DNA from: Paracoccaceae bacterium
Lineage (GTDB): Bacteria > Pseudomonadota > Alphaproteobacteria > Rhodobacterales > Rhodobacteraceae
Direction of reading: 5' to 3'
DNA length: 64,000 bases
Assembly: GCA_020629115.1 (NCBI GenBank)
Contig: JAHDDY010000001.1
Coordinates: 1-64,000, forward strand
The notes beneath the pieces were generated by a model, which had not been told where the DNA came from, ran no database searches, and worked only from the letters and a program-made list of their open reading frames with translations. Shown in pieces: positions 7,805-17,065 of this stretch (within the stretch, counting starts at the first letter, position 1; each line of letters opens with the position of its first letter). Both the position numbers and the translations under genes were made by a program.

Positions 7805-8163
7805 GCGACGTGCAGCGCATCGTCATCGAGACGGGCATGGGCACCGACCTGCATGGCGGGGACGCGACGAAGGCGGCCCTGCGCGCGGTCGACGATGCGA
7901 TGCGCCGGTCCTCCCTGCCCATCCTCGGCGCGATCGGGCTGGACCACGCGGCGATGGAGGTCCGCGTGACCCTGGGCGCGCAGGACCCCGGCAGCATCGA
8001 CATGGATCGCATCGCCGCGCACATGCCGCGCGGGCGGGCGACGGTGACGGCGGTGCCGGGCGGCATGACGCTGGAGAGCGGGGCCGTGGTCGTCACGGCG
8101 GCGGTCGAGGCGTTCCTGCCCTCGCAGGCGGGCCGCTGGCGGCTGACGGACGGAGACGCATGA
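7801..8163 (+). CDS. Lin0512 family protein, copy 2
   Basis: Paralogue of the preceding gene, 120 residues. It shares the E-x-G-x-G-T-D/S-L motif near the N-terminus, the alanine-rich helix after it and the G-R-A-T-V-T-A-V-P-G-G segment. Function of the family is unknown. It overlaps both neighbours by 4 bp (ATGA), so it is very probably translated coupled with the upstream copy and with the methyltransferase that follows. Confidence 0.8.
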   Translation: MSDVQRIVIETGMGTDLHGGDATKAALRAVDDAMRRSSLPILGAIGLDHAAMEVRVTLGAQDPGSIDMDRIAAHMPRGRATVTAVPGGMTLESGAVVVTAAVEAFLPSQAGRWRLTDGDA

Positions 8164-8993
8164 GCGCGACGGCCCGGAGGGTGCGCGATTTCTATGCGGC
8201 GAACTCCCCCTCCTTCCTCGCCGACGAGGCCGATATCCGCTCCGGCGCGGCGGACCTGTCGATCCACCGGGCGCTACGGGACGAGGCGACAGGGGCCTAC
8301 TCGCCCGACGTCGTGAACGCCGATATCCTCGCGTTCCTGCGGGATCGCCTGTCCGGCATCGCGCGCCCGCGCATCCTGGACGCGGGGTGCGGCTGGGGCG
8401 GCACCCTGCGCCATCTGGCCGATTCGATGCCGATGAGCGGGGTGGGCGTGACGCTCTGCCCCGTTCAGGCCGAAACGGCGCGGCGCGCGGTGGCGGGCGC
8501 GGATATCGTCATCCGGGAGGGCGATTTTTGCGCCGCCCCGCCGGACGGCCCGTTCGATGCCATCGTCGCGGTGGAAAGCCTCGCCCATACCGCCGATTAC
8601 GCGGCATCGCTGCGTCTCCTAGCCGGGCGGCTCGCCCCCGGCGGGGTGCTGGTGGCGGTGGACGACTTCCTCGCCGAGGACGCCCCGCGCGGCGACCCGC
8701 TGCTCGCCCTGTTCCGCGCCGGGTGGATCACCGGGGCGGTGGACGCGCTCGGCCCCATCCGCGCGGCGCTCGGCCCCGCGCTCTCGATCAAGGTCGTCAC
8801 CGACTACACCCCCCGCGTCTTCCGCCGCGATCCGGAGACCTGCGCGTCCCTGCTGGCAGGCGTCACGCCCGATACCCTCGCCGCCGAGCCGGACGACCGG
8901 GAGCGATGCCGCCTGGGCGGGGTCGCGTTGGAGCAGCTCTACAATGCGGGGCGAATGCGCTATCTGATGGCCGCCGTCACCCGCCATGTCTGA
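8160..8993 (+). CDS. Class I SAM-dependent methyltransferase
   Basis: A 277-residue cytoplasmic protein with the SAM-binding motif [10 protein letters not shown] at residues 73-81, followed by a V-G-V-T-L-C loop resembling the methyltransferases acting on small metabolites or lipids (tocopherol/sarcosine or cyclopropane-synthase-like). The substrate is not predictable. It overlaps the Lin0512 gene upstream by 4 bp and lipB downstream by 8 bp, so it is embedded in one operon. Whether it acts with the Lin0512 pair is untested. Confidence 0.8.
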   Translation: MSATARRVRDFYAANSPSFLADEADIRSGAADLSIHRALRDEATGAYSPDVVNADILAFLRDRLSGIARPRILDAGCGWGGTLRHLADSMPMSGVGVTLCPVQAETARRAVAGADIVIREGDFCAAPPDGPFDAIVAVESLAHTADYAASLRLLAGRLAPGGVLVAVDDFLAEDAPRGDPLLALFRAGWITGAVDALGPIRAALGPALSIKVVTDYTPRVFRRDPETCASLLAGVTPDTLAAEPDDRERCRLGGVALEQLYNAGRMRYLMAAVTRHV

Positions 8994-9651
8994 CCGCACG
9001 CCCGTCGAATGGCGCGTCTCGGACGCGCTCGTCCCCTATGCGGAGGCGCTCGCCTTCATGGATGCCCGCGCCGCGGCCATCCGGGCGGGCGCGGCGTCCG
9101 AATGCGTCTGGCTTCTGGAGCACCCGCCCCTCTACACCGCCGGTACGAGCGCCGACCCCGCCGACCTGCTGGACGCGCACCGATTCGAGGTCCATCGCAC
9201 GGGCCGGGGGGGCGAATACACCTATCACGGCCCCGGCCAGCGCGTCGGCTACGTCATGCTCGATCTCAAGGCCCGGGGCGGGGACGTGCGCGCCTACGTC
9301 CGCGACCTGGAGGAATGGGTCATCAGCACGCTGGCCCACTTCACCGTCACCGGCGAGCGGCGCGACGGGCGCGCGGGGGTCTGGGTCCGGCGTACGGACA
9401 GGGGCGCGCCGGGGCGGGAGGACAAGGTGGCCGCGCTCGGCGTGCGCGTGCGCCGCTGGGTTTCGCTGCACGGCATCGCGCTGAACGTCGAGCCGGACCT
9501 GTCGCATTACGACGGCATTGTCCCCTGCGGCATCGCCGGGCACGGGGTGACGAGCCTTGCCGATCTCGGCCTGACCGCGACGATGGAGGAGGTAGACATG
9601 GCCCTGCGCGCCGAGTTCGAAACCGTGTTCGGAAGCGGGACAGACGCATGA
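8986..9651 (+). CDS. lipB: Octanoyl-[acyl-carrier-protein] transferase LipB
   Basis: Transfers octanoate from acyl carrier protein to the lipoyl domains of 2-oxoacid dehydrogenases and GcvH, the first step of protein lipoylation. The 221-residue product shows the family signature around H70 to Q85 ([15 protein letters not shown]) and the two catalytic residues K147 and C181 (VPCGI). It overlaps the methyltransferase gene by 8 bp and the pterin dehydratase gene by 4 bp. LipA is not in the window. Confidence 0.97.
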   Translation: MSDRTPVEWRVSDALVPYAEALAFMDARAAAIRAGAASECVWLLEHPPLYTAGTSADPADLLDAHRFEVHRTGRGGEYTYHGPGQRVGYVMLDLKARGGDVRAYVRDLEEWVISTLAHFTVTGERRDGRAGVWVRRTDRGAPGREDKVAALGVRVRRWVSLHGIALNVEPDLSHYDGIVPCGIAGHGVTSLADLGLTATMEEVDMALRAEFETVFGSGTDA

Positions 9652-9959
9652 GCCGACCCCGGACCCCGCCCCTGCCCCCCGGCGAGCGCGATGCCGCCCT
9701 CACGCCGCTGCTGGCGACCGGCTGGGCGATGGCGGAGGGGCGCGACGCGATCCGCAAGTCCTATCGCTTCCGCACGTTTTCGGAGGCGTTCGGCTGGATG
9801 ACCCGCGTGGCCCTCCATGCCGAGAGGATCGACCATCATCCCGAATGGACGAACGTCTGGAACCGGGTCGAGGTCACGCTCATCACCCATGACTGCGACG
9901 GCCTGAGCGCCCTCGACATTCGCCTTGCGACGGCGATGGACGCCCTCGCCGGACCATGA
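9648..9959 (+). CDS. 4a-hydroxytetrahydrobiopterin dehydratase (PCD)
   Basis: Small enzyme of 103 residues that dehydrates 4a-hydroxy-tetrahydrobiopterin after aromatic amino-acid hydroxylation. The active-site signature HHPEW is at residues 63-67, followed by [11 protein letters not shown]. No phenylalanine hydroxylase is nearby, so here it may serve pterin recycling in general or another role known for PCD proteins. It is the last gene of a tightly overlapping operon (Lin0512-Lin0512-methyltransferase-lipB-PCD). Confidence 0.92.
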   Translation: MSRPRTPPLPPGERDAALTPLLATGWAMAEGRDAIRKSYRFRTFSEAFGWMTRVALHAERIDHHPEWTNVWNRVEVTLITHDCDGLSALDIRLATAMDALAGP

Positions 9960-10002
9960 CCGCGCCGTATGTCCGCCCCATTGGCGCTGCACGGTGCCCG
10001 TC

Positions 10003-10713
10003 ATGAGATATGCCCTTGCCATCGCCGCCGCCCTCGCGGCCGCGCCCGCCGCCGCGCAGGATACCCTGCGCTATACCGCAACCGTCATCGGCCTGCCCCT
10101 CGGCAGCCTCGCGCTGGATACGCGGACCGGGGCGACGGAATACGGGGTGGATGCCTCGTTCCGCATGATCCCCCTGCTGCGTCAGATTCTCGACGGCGAT
10201 GCCCGCGCGCGGGTCGACGGGGCGGTCGCCGGGGGGCGCTACGTCCCACGCACGGCGCTCTTCCGGTATGACGACCGCGATGGGGAGAACCGGCTGGCCA
10301 TCGCCTTCGACGAGACGGGCCGCCCCGTCGACCTGCGCGCCGATCCGCCCCTGAAGCGCAAATCCTACCATATGACGCTCGACGAGGCGGCGGGCGCGGT
10401 GGACCCGGCGACCGCCGCCGCCATCCTCCTTGCCCCGCGCCCCCGGCCCTGCGCACTCTCCGTCGATGTGTTCGACGGCAAGAAGCGCCACCGCCTCTCG
10501 CTCGTCGGCGCGCAGTCGCCCGTGGACGACGGCACCGTGACCTGCGCGGGCGTCTACGAACGGGTGGACGGGTTCAAGGACAAGTACATGACCCCCGAGC
10601 GCCGCACCTGGCCCTTCCGCGCAATCCTCGCCGCGCGGGGGGACCGCTGGCTGCCCCTCAAGATCACCGCCGACACGAAGTTCGGCCCGGCCAGCGCGAC
10701 GCTCGACCGCTGA
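10003..10713 (+). CDS. DUF3108 periplasmic protein
   Basis: The ATG at MRYALAIAAALAAAPAAAQ gives a textbook signal peptide cleaved after AQ (about residue 19); the frame is open further upstream but those starts would bury the signal. The mature part is about 217 residues, predicted beta-rich, and fits DUF3108, a family of unknown function in alphaproteobacteria with lipoprotein-carrier-like folds. Two cysteines (in RPCALS and VTCAG) could form a disulfide. It lies 43 bp after PCD. Confidence 0.7.
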   Translation: MRYALAIAAALAAAPAAAQDTLRYTATVIGLPLGSLALDTRTGATEYGVDASFRMIPLLRQILDGDARARVDGAVAGGRYVPRTALFRYDDRDGENRLAIAFDETGRPVDLRADPPLKRKSYHMTLDEAAGAVDPATAAAILLAPRPRPCALSVDVFDGKKRHRLSLVGAQSPVDDGTVTCAGVYERVDGFKDKYMTPERRTWPFRAILAARGDRWLPLKITADTKFGPASATLDR

Positions 10714-10809
10714 CGGGCATCATGCGACCCGCATCGCCTTTTCACCGGACACTTACAATTGCCGGACGAACGGACATGGCCAGGTCCTCCGTCGCGGAGC
10801 CACCGCGTC

Positions 10810-12093
10810 TTAGTCGAAGCGCGGCAAATTCCCGTCGGGCACCTCGTCGCGCCCCTTGCCCAGCCGCCGGTCGCGCATGGCGAGGAGGCGCAGGCGCAAG
10901 GCGTTGATCTTGATGAAGCCGGCAGCGTCCTTCTGGTCATAGGCACCCTGGTCGTCCTCAAAGGTGACGTGCTGCTCGGAATAGAGGCTGTCATGGTCGG
11001 ACCACCGGCCCACCACGTCGACGCTGCCCTTGTAGAGCTTGAGCCGGACGGTGCCGTTGGCATTCTCCTGGGACTTGTCGATGAGGGCCTGGAGCATCTC
11101 GCGCTCGGGGCTGAACCAGTAGCCGTTGTAGATCAGCTCGGCGTAGCGCGGCATCAGTTCGTCCTTCAGGTGCGCCGCGCCCCGGTCGAGGGTGATCTGC
11201 TCGATGCCGCGATGGGCCATCAGGAGGATCGTGCCGCCGGGCGTCTCGTAGATGCCGCGCGACTTCATGCCGACGTAGCGCCCCTCGACGAGGTCGAGCC
11301 GACCGATGCCATGGCGGCCGCCGTGTTCGTTGAGCCGGGTCAGGATCGTCGCAGGCGACATCGCCTCGCCGTCGATGGCCACCGCATCGCCCTTCTCGAA
11401 AGTGATCTCGATATGCTCGGGCGTGTCGGGCGCGTCCTCCGGCGCGACGGTGCGCTGGTAGACGTAGTCGGGCGCGGCCTCGGCAGGGTCTTCGAGGACC
11501 TTGCCCTCGGAGGAGGTGTGCAGCAGGTTCGCGTCGACCGAGAACGGGGCCTCGCCGCGCTTGTCCTTCGGCACGGGCACCTGATGCGCCTCGGCCCATT
11601 CGATCAGCTTGGTGCGAGAGGTCAGGTCCCAGTCGCGCCACGGGGCGATGACCTTGATGTCGGGGTTCAGCGCATAGGCGGCCAGCTCGAAGCGCACCTG
11701 ATCGTTGCCCTTGCCGGTCGCACCGTGGGCGATGGCGTCCGCCCCGGTCTCGGCGGCAATCTCCACGAGGCGCTTCGAGATGAGCGGGCGGGCGATGGAC
11801 GTGCCGAGGAGGTAAAGGCCCTCGTAGACCGCGTTCGCCCGGAACATCGGAAACACGAAGTCGCGAACGAATTCCTCGCGGATATCCTCGATGTAGATGT
11901 TCTCGTCGGCCAGCCCCATCAGCTTGGCCTTCTCCCGCGCGGGGCCGAGCTCCTCGCCCTGTCCCAGATCGGCGGTGAAGGTGACGACCTCGCAGCCGTA
12001 TTCCTTCTGGAGCCACTTGAGGATGATTGAGGTATCGAGGCCGCCGGAATAGGCGAGGACGACTTTCTTCGGGGCAGACTTAGGCGCGGACAT
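10810..12093 (-). CDS. argG: Argininosuccinate synthase
   Basis: Condenses citrulline and aspartate with ATP to argininosuccinate in arginine synthesis. The 427-residue product has the N-type ATP-pyrophosphatase loop AYSGGLDTS at residues 14-22 and the conserved [10 protein letters not shown] segment. It is a little longer than the roughly 405-410 residues usual in the order, because of a longer C-terminal tail. The gene stands alone with about 150 bp of leader shared with the divergent complex I subunit gene. Confidence 0.98.
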   Translation of the reverse strand: MSAPKSAPKKVVLAYSGGLDTSIILKWLQKEYGCEVVTFTADLGQGEELGPAREKAKLMGLADENIYIEDIREEFVRDFVFPMFRANAVYEGLYLLGTSIARPLISKRLVEIAAETGADAIAHGATGKGNDQVRFELAAYALNPDIKVIAPWRDWDLTSRTKLIEWAEAHQVPVPKDKRGEAPFSVDANLLHTSSEGKVLEDPAEAAPDYVYQRTVAPEDAPDTPEHIEITFEKGDAVAIDGEAMSPATILTRLNEHGGRHGIGRLDLVEGRYVGMKSRGIYETPGGTILLMAHRGIEQITLDRGAAHLKDELMPRYAELIYNGYWFSPEREMLQALIDKSQENANGTVRLKLYKGSVDVVGRWSDHDSLYSEQHVTFEDDQGAYDQKDAAGFIKINALRLRLLAMRDRRLGKGRDEVPDGNLPRFD

Positions 12094-12244
12094 CGGCGGG
12101 GCCTCTCGCTGGCAGGGATTGAACCTTGGGCGTGGTGAAACCGCGCATGGGTCGGCGCGTCAACAGGAATCTCTGTATCCGGGCCTTGCAAGGACGCAGT
12201 CGAACGACGATACTGCGCGCGACACCGCATAATCCGAGGCCGCG

Positions 12245-12550
12245 ATGACCGCCCGCATCTATCAGCCCCCGAAAAGCTCGATGACCTCCGGCATGGGGAA
12301 GACGAAGACGTGGGTGCTCGATTTCGTGCATGACGGGCCGAAGCCGATCGACCCGCTCATGGGCTGGACCGGCTCGACCGACACGAGCCAGCAGGTCCGC
12401 CTTACCTTTCCGACGAAGGAGGCGGCGATGGACTATGCCGCCGATCACGGCATCGCCGCCACGGTGGAGGAGCCGCAGAAGCGCCGGCACCGCCCGCGCG
12501 GCTACGGCGACAACTTCTCCTCCTCCCGCCGCGTCCCTTGGTCCCACTAA
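12245..12550 (+). CDS. Complex I accessory subunit, NDUFS4/ETC_C1 type
   Basis: A 101-residue protein with the NDUFS4-like ETC_C1 pattern: RIYQPPKSSMTSG near the start, then W.L.F and GWTGSTDTSQQVRLTF, and a basic C-terminus. In alphaproteobacteria this 18-kDa-type subunit of NADH:quinone oxidoreductase is encoded outside the nuo operon, as here. It probably stabilises the N-module of the enzyme on the cytoplasmic side. It is followed 13 bp later by tRNA-Arg. Confidence 0.88.
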   Translation: MTARIYQPPKSSMTSGMGKTKTWVLDFVHDGPKPIDPLMGWTGSTDTSQQVRLTFPTKEAAMDYAADHGIAATVEEPQKRRHRPRGYGDNFSSSRRVPWSH

Positions 12551-12563
12551 GGCGCGCGCATAC

Positions 12564-12640
12564 GGTCCCGTAGCTCAACTGGATAGAGCATCTGACTTCT
12601 AATCAGGCGGTTGAAGGTTCGAGTCCTTCCGGGATCGCCA
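12564..12640 (+). tRNA. tRNA-Arg (anticodon TCT)
   Basis: A 77-nt cloverleaf. Acceptor arms are GGTCCCG and CGGGATC, the anticodon loop is CTTCTAA (anticodon TCT, reads AGA/AGG), the T-loop is GGTTCGAGTCC and CCA is encoded. These codons are rare in this GC-rich genome. Confidence 0.96.
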
Positions 12641-12658
12641 AACCCTATCCACAGACAG

Positions 12659-13060
12659 TCATCCGCGCGGCGTCTGCGATGCCGGCCGGCGGCGTTCGCC
12701 CATCCGGCGGCGCAGGGTCGGCAGGATGCGCAGGAAGAGGCGGTAGGCGCGTTCGAGCGTCCATCGGCCCGGCGCGGTGCGGCCCAGGCGGGCGGCCCAG
12801 CGCAGGGCGGGCAGGCGCTGCCAGATCTCGACGAAGGCGGCTCCTCCGCTGACGAGGCGGCCTGTGGCGTCACGGACGTGGAACTTGCCCAGCGCGGTCT
12901 CGCGGTCCAGCCCCGGCCCGAGCGCCTCGCGGCTCGCCGTGGCGATATCGAGCCAGTTGATGCGGTCGCCGCCGCGCATCCGCGAATAGAGGTCGATCTC
13001 CCAGCCGCAGATGGGGCACGTGCCGTCGTAATAGACGGTAAGGTCTTGCGTCCGTGTCAT
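12659..13060 (-). CDS. DUF393 thiol-disulfide oxidoreductase (DCC family)
   Basis: A 133-residue protein opening with the DCC-family signature YYDGTCPIC (residues 10-18), in which C15 and C18 form a CxxC pair on a thioredoxin-like fold. The C-terminus is very basic and arginine-rich. A disulfide-exchange role in the cytoplasm is predicted; the partner is unknown. It converges on tRNA-Arg, with 18 bp between their 3' ends. Confidence 0.85.
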   Translation of the reverse strand: MTRTQDLTVYYDGTCPICGWEIDLYSRMRGGDRINWLDIATASREALGPGLDRETALGKFHVRDATGRLVSGGAAFVEIWQRLPALRWAARLGRTAPGRWTLERAYRLFLRILPTLRRRMGERRRPASQTPRG

Positions 13061-13183
13061 AGGGCCTATCTATGGCGGCGCGGGGCGGATGCCATGCGGC
13101 GCGGCGTCGCCGGGAATTTCGGGGTCGGCTTGGCGGGGCTTTGCGGTTATATCGGTACCAGCCCCCGAACGGAGTTCCGCGCC

Positions 13184-14137
13184 ATGACCGCCAAGCCGCC
13201 CCTGACCATCCATCTCGCCGCGCCGCGCGGTTTCTGCGCCGGGGTGGACCGCGCGATCAAGATGGTGGAGATGGCGCTGGAGAAGTTCGGCGCGCCGGTC
13301 TACGTGCGCCACGAGATCGTGCACAACCGCTTCGTCGTGGATGGGCTGCGCGAGAAGGGGGCGGTGTTCGTCGAGGATCTGGACGAATGCCCTGACGACC
13401 GGCCCGTCATCTTCTCGGCCCATGGCTCGCCGAAATCGGTGATCGAGGCGGCCAAACGGCGGGACATGTTCGCGGTCGACGCGGTCTGCCCGCTGGTGAC
13501 GAAGGTGCACATGGAGATCGTGCGCCTGCACAGGCAGGGCTACGAGATCGTGCTGATCGGCCATGCGGGGCATGTCGAGGTCATCGGGACGATGGGGCAG
13601 CTTCCCCCCGGCGCGGTCACGCTGATCGAGACGGCGGAGGACGTGGCGGCGTTCGCCCCCGCCGACCCGGAGAAGCTGGCCTACGTTACGCAGACGACGC
13701 TGTCGGTGGACGACACGGCGGAGATCATCGCCGCGCTGAAGGGCCGCTTTCCGGCCATCCTCGGCCCCGGCAAAGAGGATATCTGCTATGCGACGACCAA
13801 CCGGCAGGCCTCGGTCAAGGCCATCGCGCCAAGGATCGACGCGCTGGTGGTGATCGGGGCGGAAAATTCGTCCAATTCGAAGCGGCTGGTGGAGGTGGGG
13901 GCGAAGGCGGGGTGCGATTACGCCGTGCTCGTGCCCCGGGCGGCGGCGATCGACTGGTCGCGGCTGGAGGGCGTGCGCGACGTGGGCATCACCGCCGGGG
14001 CGAGCGCGCCGGAGGTGCTGGTCAACGAAGTGGTCGATGCCTTCCGCGCGCGCTACGACGTGACGGTCGAGGTGGTCGAGACGGCGGTGGAGACCGTCGA
14101 GTTCAAGGCGCCCCGCGTATTGCGCGAACCGGCCTGA
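13184..14137 (+). CDS. ispH: 4-hydroxy-3-methylbut-2-enyl diphosphate reductase
   Basis: Last enzyme of the MEP isoprenoid pathway, yielding IPP and DMAPP. The 317-residue product has the three cysteine ligands of the iron-sulfur cluster, C18 (PRGFCAG), C102 (AVCPLV) and C201 (DICYAT), plus the TTLSVDDT and SSNSKRL segments of the family. The frame is open far upstream, but the chosen ATG ([16 protein letters not shown]) gives the standard length. Confidence 0.97.
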   Translation: MTAKPPLTIHLAAPRGFCAGVDRAIKMVEMALEKFGAPVYVRHEIVHNRFVVDGLREKGAVFVEDLDECPDDRPVIFSAHGSPKSVIEAAKRRDMFAVDAVCPLVTKVHMEIVRLHRQGYEIVLIGHAGHVEVIGTMGQLPPGAVTLIETAEDVAAFAPADPEKLAYVTQTTLSVDDTAEIIAALKGRFPAILGPGKEDICYATTNRQASVKAIAPRIDALVVIGAENSSNSKRLVEVGAKAGCDYAVLVPRAAAIDWSRLEGVRDVGITAGASAPEVLVNEVVDAFRARYDVTVEVVETAVETVEFKAPRVLREPA

Positions 14138-14234
14138 ACGCACGTCTTCGTGACCCCGCGGGAGGGCACGGCATATTGAAGCGGCGTCCGGGCGGTGCAG
14201 GTAGGCTTTCGAGTTCGAACGAAAGGATGCTTCC

Positions 14235-14759
14235 ATGCCCACCGCCCTCGCCGCCGCGCACCCCCTTCCCGACGTTTCCGTCCCGCAGCTCGGCGGCGGC
14301 ACGCTGACCCTCGGGCAGACGGATGGCGAGAGGTGGCGCATGGTCATCGTCTATCGCGGCAAGCACTGCCCGCTCTGCGCGAAGTACTTCCGCCAGCTCG
14401 AAGACCTGCTGCCCCGCTATCGCGACATGGGCGTCGAGGTGGTCGCGGTCTCCGCCGACCAGGAGGGGAAGGCGCGCGCCTTCGTCGAGGATACCGGGAC
14501 GAGCGTGCCGGTCGGGTACGACCTGAGCGTCGCACAGATGAACGCGCTCGGTCTCTACGTCTCGGACCCCCGCTCGCCGCAGGAGACGGACCGGCCCTTC
14601 GCGGAGCCGGGGCTGTTCGTGCTGCGCGCGGACGGGGCGCTCCAGATCGTGGATATCTCGAACGCGCCGTTCTCCCGCCCCGACCTGGAGGCGCTGGCGA
14701 ACGGCATCGCCTTCGTGCGGGAGAAGGACTATCCGGTGCGCGGGACGCACGTCGCGTAG
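14235..14759 (+). CDS. Peroxiredoxin-like (AhpC/TSA, redoxin) protein
   Basis: A 174-residue thioredoxin-fold protein of the AhpC/TSA-like group. The active-site segment is VYRGKHCPLCAKY, with C45 and C48 in a CxxC arrangement rather than the single peroxidatic cysteine of classic AhpC, so thiol reductase or PrxQ-like activity is equally possible. It is cytoplasmic, with no signal. A GAAAGGA ribosome-binding site precedes the ATG. Confidence 0.82.
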   Translation: MPTALAAAHPLPDVSVPQLGGGTLTLGQTDGERWRMVIVYRGKHCPLCAKYFRQLEDLLPRYRDMGVEVVAVSADQEGKARAFVEDTGTSVPVGYDLSVAQMNALGLYVSDPRSPQETDRPFAEPGLFVLRADGALQIVDISNAPFSRPDLEALANGIAFVREKDYPVRGTHVA

Positions 14760-14832
14760 CGCGGGCGCGAGAAAGGGGTGGCTTGCGGGGCGCGGTAGCC
14801 TACCTCCTCGGCAGACCGTCTCGGAGGACAGC

Positions 14833-15126
14833 ATGGACGACGCGACCCGCATCGAACTGGAAGCCGCCGCCTTCCGCCGCCTGCGCGATCACCTGCGCGA
14901 GCGGACGGACGTGCAGAATATAGACATGATGAACCTGACCGGGTTCTGCCGCAACTGCCTGAGCCGCTGGTACGACGAGGCCGCCGCCGAGCGGGGGGTC
15001 GAGCTGGGCAAGGCGAAGGCGCGGGAGATCGTGTACGGGATGCCGTTCGAGGAATGGCGCGACAGGTATCAGACCGATGCCTCGCCGGAGCAGCGGGCCG
15101 CCTTCGCGAAGACGCATCACGACTGA
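14833..15126 (+). CDS. DUF1244 family protein
   Basis: A 97-residue cytoplasmic protein of the DUF1244 family, known from a small helical structure and common in proteobacteria, function unknown. The conserved core is DMMNLTGFCRNCLSRWY (about 35-51), with two cysteines that could bind metal, and YGMPFEEWR. Good AGGACAGC spacing before the ATG. Confidence 0.85.
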   Translation: MDDATRIELEAAAFRRLRDHLRERTDVQNIDMMNLTGFCRNCLSRWYDEAAAERGVELGKAKAREIVYGMPFEEWRDRYQTDASPEQRAAFAKTHHD

Positions 15127-15254
15127 CCGTCCGTTGCCTTTGCGCGCACTTCGATAAGCATCCCTACGGGGACGGAGATGGTCGGATTTGACCGCTTCAC
15201 GGGAGTTGGATCCCTCCTCGTCGACCCGTCCGCGCCGATACCGAAAGATATTCC

Positions 15255-16166
15255 ATGAACCATGGCGGCGATCCGCTGAACTGGGTCCGGCTGGCTGCCC
15301 TGGGCCTTATCTGGGGCGGCTCCTTCATGCTGGTCGAGATCGCGCTGGAGGGCGTGGGGCCGTTCACGCTCGTCGCGGCGCGGATCGCGCTGGCCGCGCT
15401 CATCCTGTGGCCGCTGAGCTATCCGCTTTGCGGGGGGCTGCCGAGGCGGCGTGTCGTCTGGGTATTCGCCCTCGGGGCGGCCATCCTGTCGAACGCCCTG
15501 CCCTTCGCGCTGCTGACCTGGGCGCAGACCTATCTGCCCAGCGGGGTGACGGGGGTCTTCATGGCGGTGATGCCCTTCGTCGCGCTGGCCATGAGCCACT
15601 TCCTCGTGGCCGGGGAACGGATGACGGTGCGGAACACGATCGGGCTGGCCATCGGCTTCGCGGGGATGCTCGTCCTGTTCGGCCTCGACGCGATGCGTCA
15701 ACTCGCCGGCGGCGAGGGGACAGCACTGGCGCAGCTCGCGGCGCTGGGGGCGACGGTCTGCTATGCGAGCGGCTCCATCGTGATGAAGCGCGCGCCGAAG
15801 ACGCGGCCCATCGCCTTCGGCGCGGCGACGATGATGCTCGCCGCCGTCATCGCCGTGGGGGTGGCGCTGTGGACGGAGGGCGTGCCCCGGGCGATGCCTG
15901 ACGGAAAAAGCATGGCGGCGATCCTCGTGCTGGCCGTCGGACCGACCGCCGGGGCGCTGCTGCTCATGCTGCGCATCCTCGACGGTGCCGGGCCGCCCTT
16001 CCTGTCGCTGGTCAACTATCAGGTGCCGATCTGGGCGGTGCTCTTCGGGGCGGTCTTTCTCGGGGAGACGGTCTCGCCCCGGCTCGGCGTCGCGCTGGCG
16101 CTGATCCTGCTCGGGCTGGCGGTGAGCCAGAACCTCGCGGCCAGGCTGCGCGGGCATCCGGCATGA
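15255..16166 (+). CDS. DMT superfamily transporter (EamA), copy 1
   Basis: A 303-residue integral membrane protein with ten predicted transmembrane helices arranged as two EamA repeats (about 10-140 and 155-290), as in drug/metabolite exporters. The GLIWGGSFMLVEIAL start of repeat 1 is typical. Substrate unknown. Its stop overlaps the next DMT gene's start (ATGA), so the two are co-translated. Confidence 0.88.
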   Translation: MNHGGDPLNWVRLAALGLIWGGSFMLVEIALEGVGPFTLVAARIALAALILWPLSYPLCGGLPRRRVVWVFALGAAILSNALPFALLTWAQTYLPSGVTGVFMAVMPFVALAMSHFLVAGERMTVRNTIGLAIGFAGMLVLFGLDAMRQLAGGEGTALAQLAALGATVCYASGSIVMKRAPKTRPIAFGAATMMLAAVIAVGVALWTEGVPRAMPDGKSMAAILVLAVGPTAGALLLMLRILDGAGPPFLSLVNYQVPIWAVLFGAVFLGETVSPRLGVALALILLGLAVSQNLAARLRGHPA

Positions 16167-17065
16167 GCGACATCGCGGCGCTGGGGAAGCCGACCGTCGC
16201 GTCCTACGCCATGGTCGGCTCGCTCGTGGTCATCTGGGGGACGACCTTCCTGATGGTGAAATTCGCGCTGGAGGAAGCCTCGCCCGCCATCGTCGCCGCC
16301 GCGCGGGTGCTGATCGGCGGGGCGGCGGTGATCCCCTTCGCAGTGCTGACGGGGCGGACGATACCGCGCGGGCGGGGGCGATGGGGCGGCGCGCTGGCGC
16401 TGGGGGTCTTCTCGCTCGCGCTGCCGATGTCGCTGCTATCCTGGGCGCTTCAGGTCGTGCCGAGCGGGGTGGTGGGGGTCTACATGGCGGTGATCTCGCT
16501 TCTCGTCCTGCCGCTCGCGCATTTCTTCTCGCCGGGAGAGCGGATGACGCCGCGCCGGGTGGCGGGATTCTCGGTGGGCTTCTCCGGCATCCTCGTGCTG
16601 ATGGGGTGGGAGACCCTTGGCGCGCTCGGCTCCGCGGACGGTCTGGCGCAGCTCGCCTGCCTCGGCGCGGCGGCCTCCTATGCCGTCGGCTCGATCCTGA
16701 CCCGGCGGACGCCGCCGACGGACCCCATCGCCTTCTCGGCGCTGGGCTTCGCCTTCGGCGGGGCGATCATGGCGCCGTTCGCCGTCGCGGCGTGGCCGGC
16801 GGAGCCGCTGTCGATGCAGACCTGGGCCATCCTGATCGGCATCGGGGCGATCTCGTCGGGGCTGGCCATGGTGCTGCGGGTGGCGATCATCACATCGGTC
16901 GGGTCGGTCTTCATGTCCGGGGTCGGCTATCTGGTGCCGGTCACCGCGCTGGCGGTGGGGGTCGCGTTCGGCGGCGAGACGGTCGGCGTGTCGGACGCCC
17001 TTGCCTGCGCGCTCGTCCTCAGCGGTCTGGCGATTGCGGCGTCGTCGCGTCGAAGAACGTCGTGA
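16163..17065 (+). CDS. DMT superfamily transporter (EamA), copy 2
   Basis: A 300-residue paralogue of the preceding gene with the same ten-helix, two-EamA design (for example VVIWGTTFLMVKFAL in repeat 1). Coupled tandem copies can form heteromeric exporters, but independent function is also common. Its 3' end overlaps the convergent DUF389 gene by 47 bp. Confidence 0.88.
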   Translation: MSDIAALGKPTVASYAMVGSLVVIWGTTFLMVKFALEEASPAIVAAARVLIGGAAVIPFAVLTGRTIPRGRGRWGGALALGVFSLALPMSLLSWALQVVPSGVVGVYMAVISLLVLPLAHFFSPGERMTPRRVAGFSVGFSGILVLMGWETLGALGSADGLAQLACLGAAASYAVGSILTRRTPPTDPIAFSALGFAFGGAIMAPFAVAAWPAEPLSMQTWAILIGIGAISSGLAMVLRVAIITSVGSVFMSGVGYLVPVTALAVGVAFGGETVGVSDALACALVLSGLAIAASSRRRTS

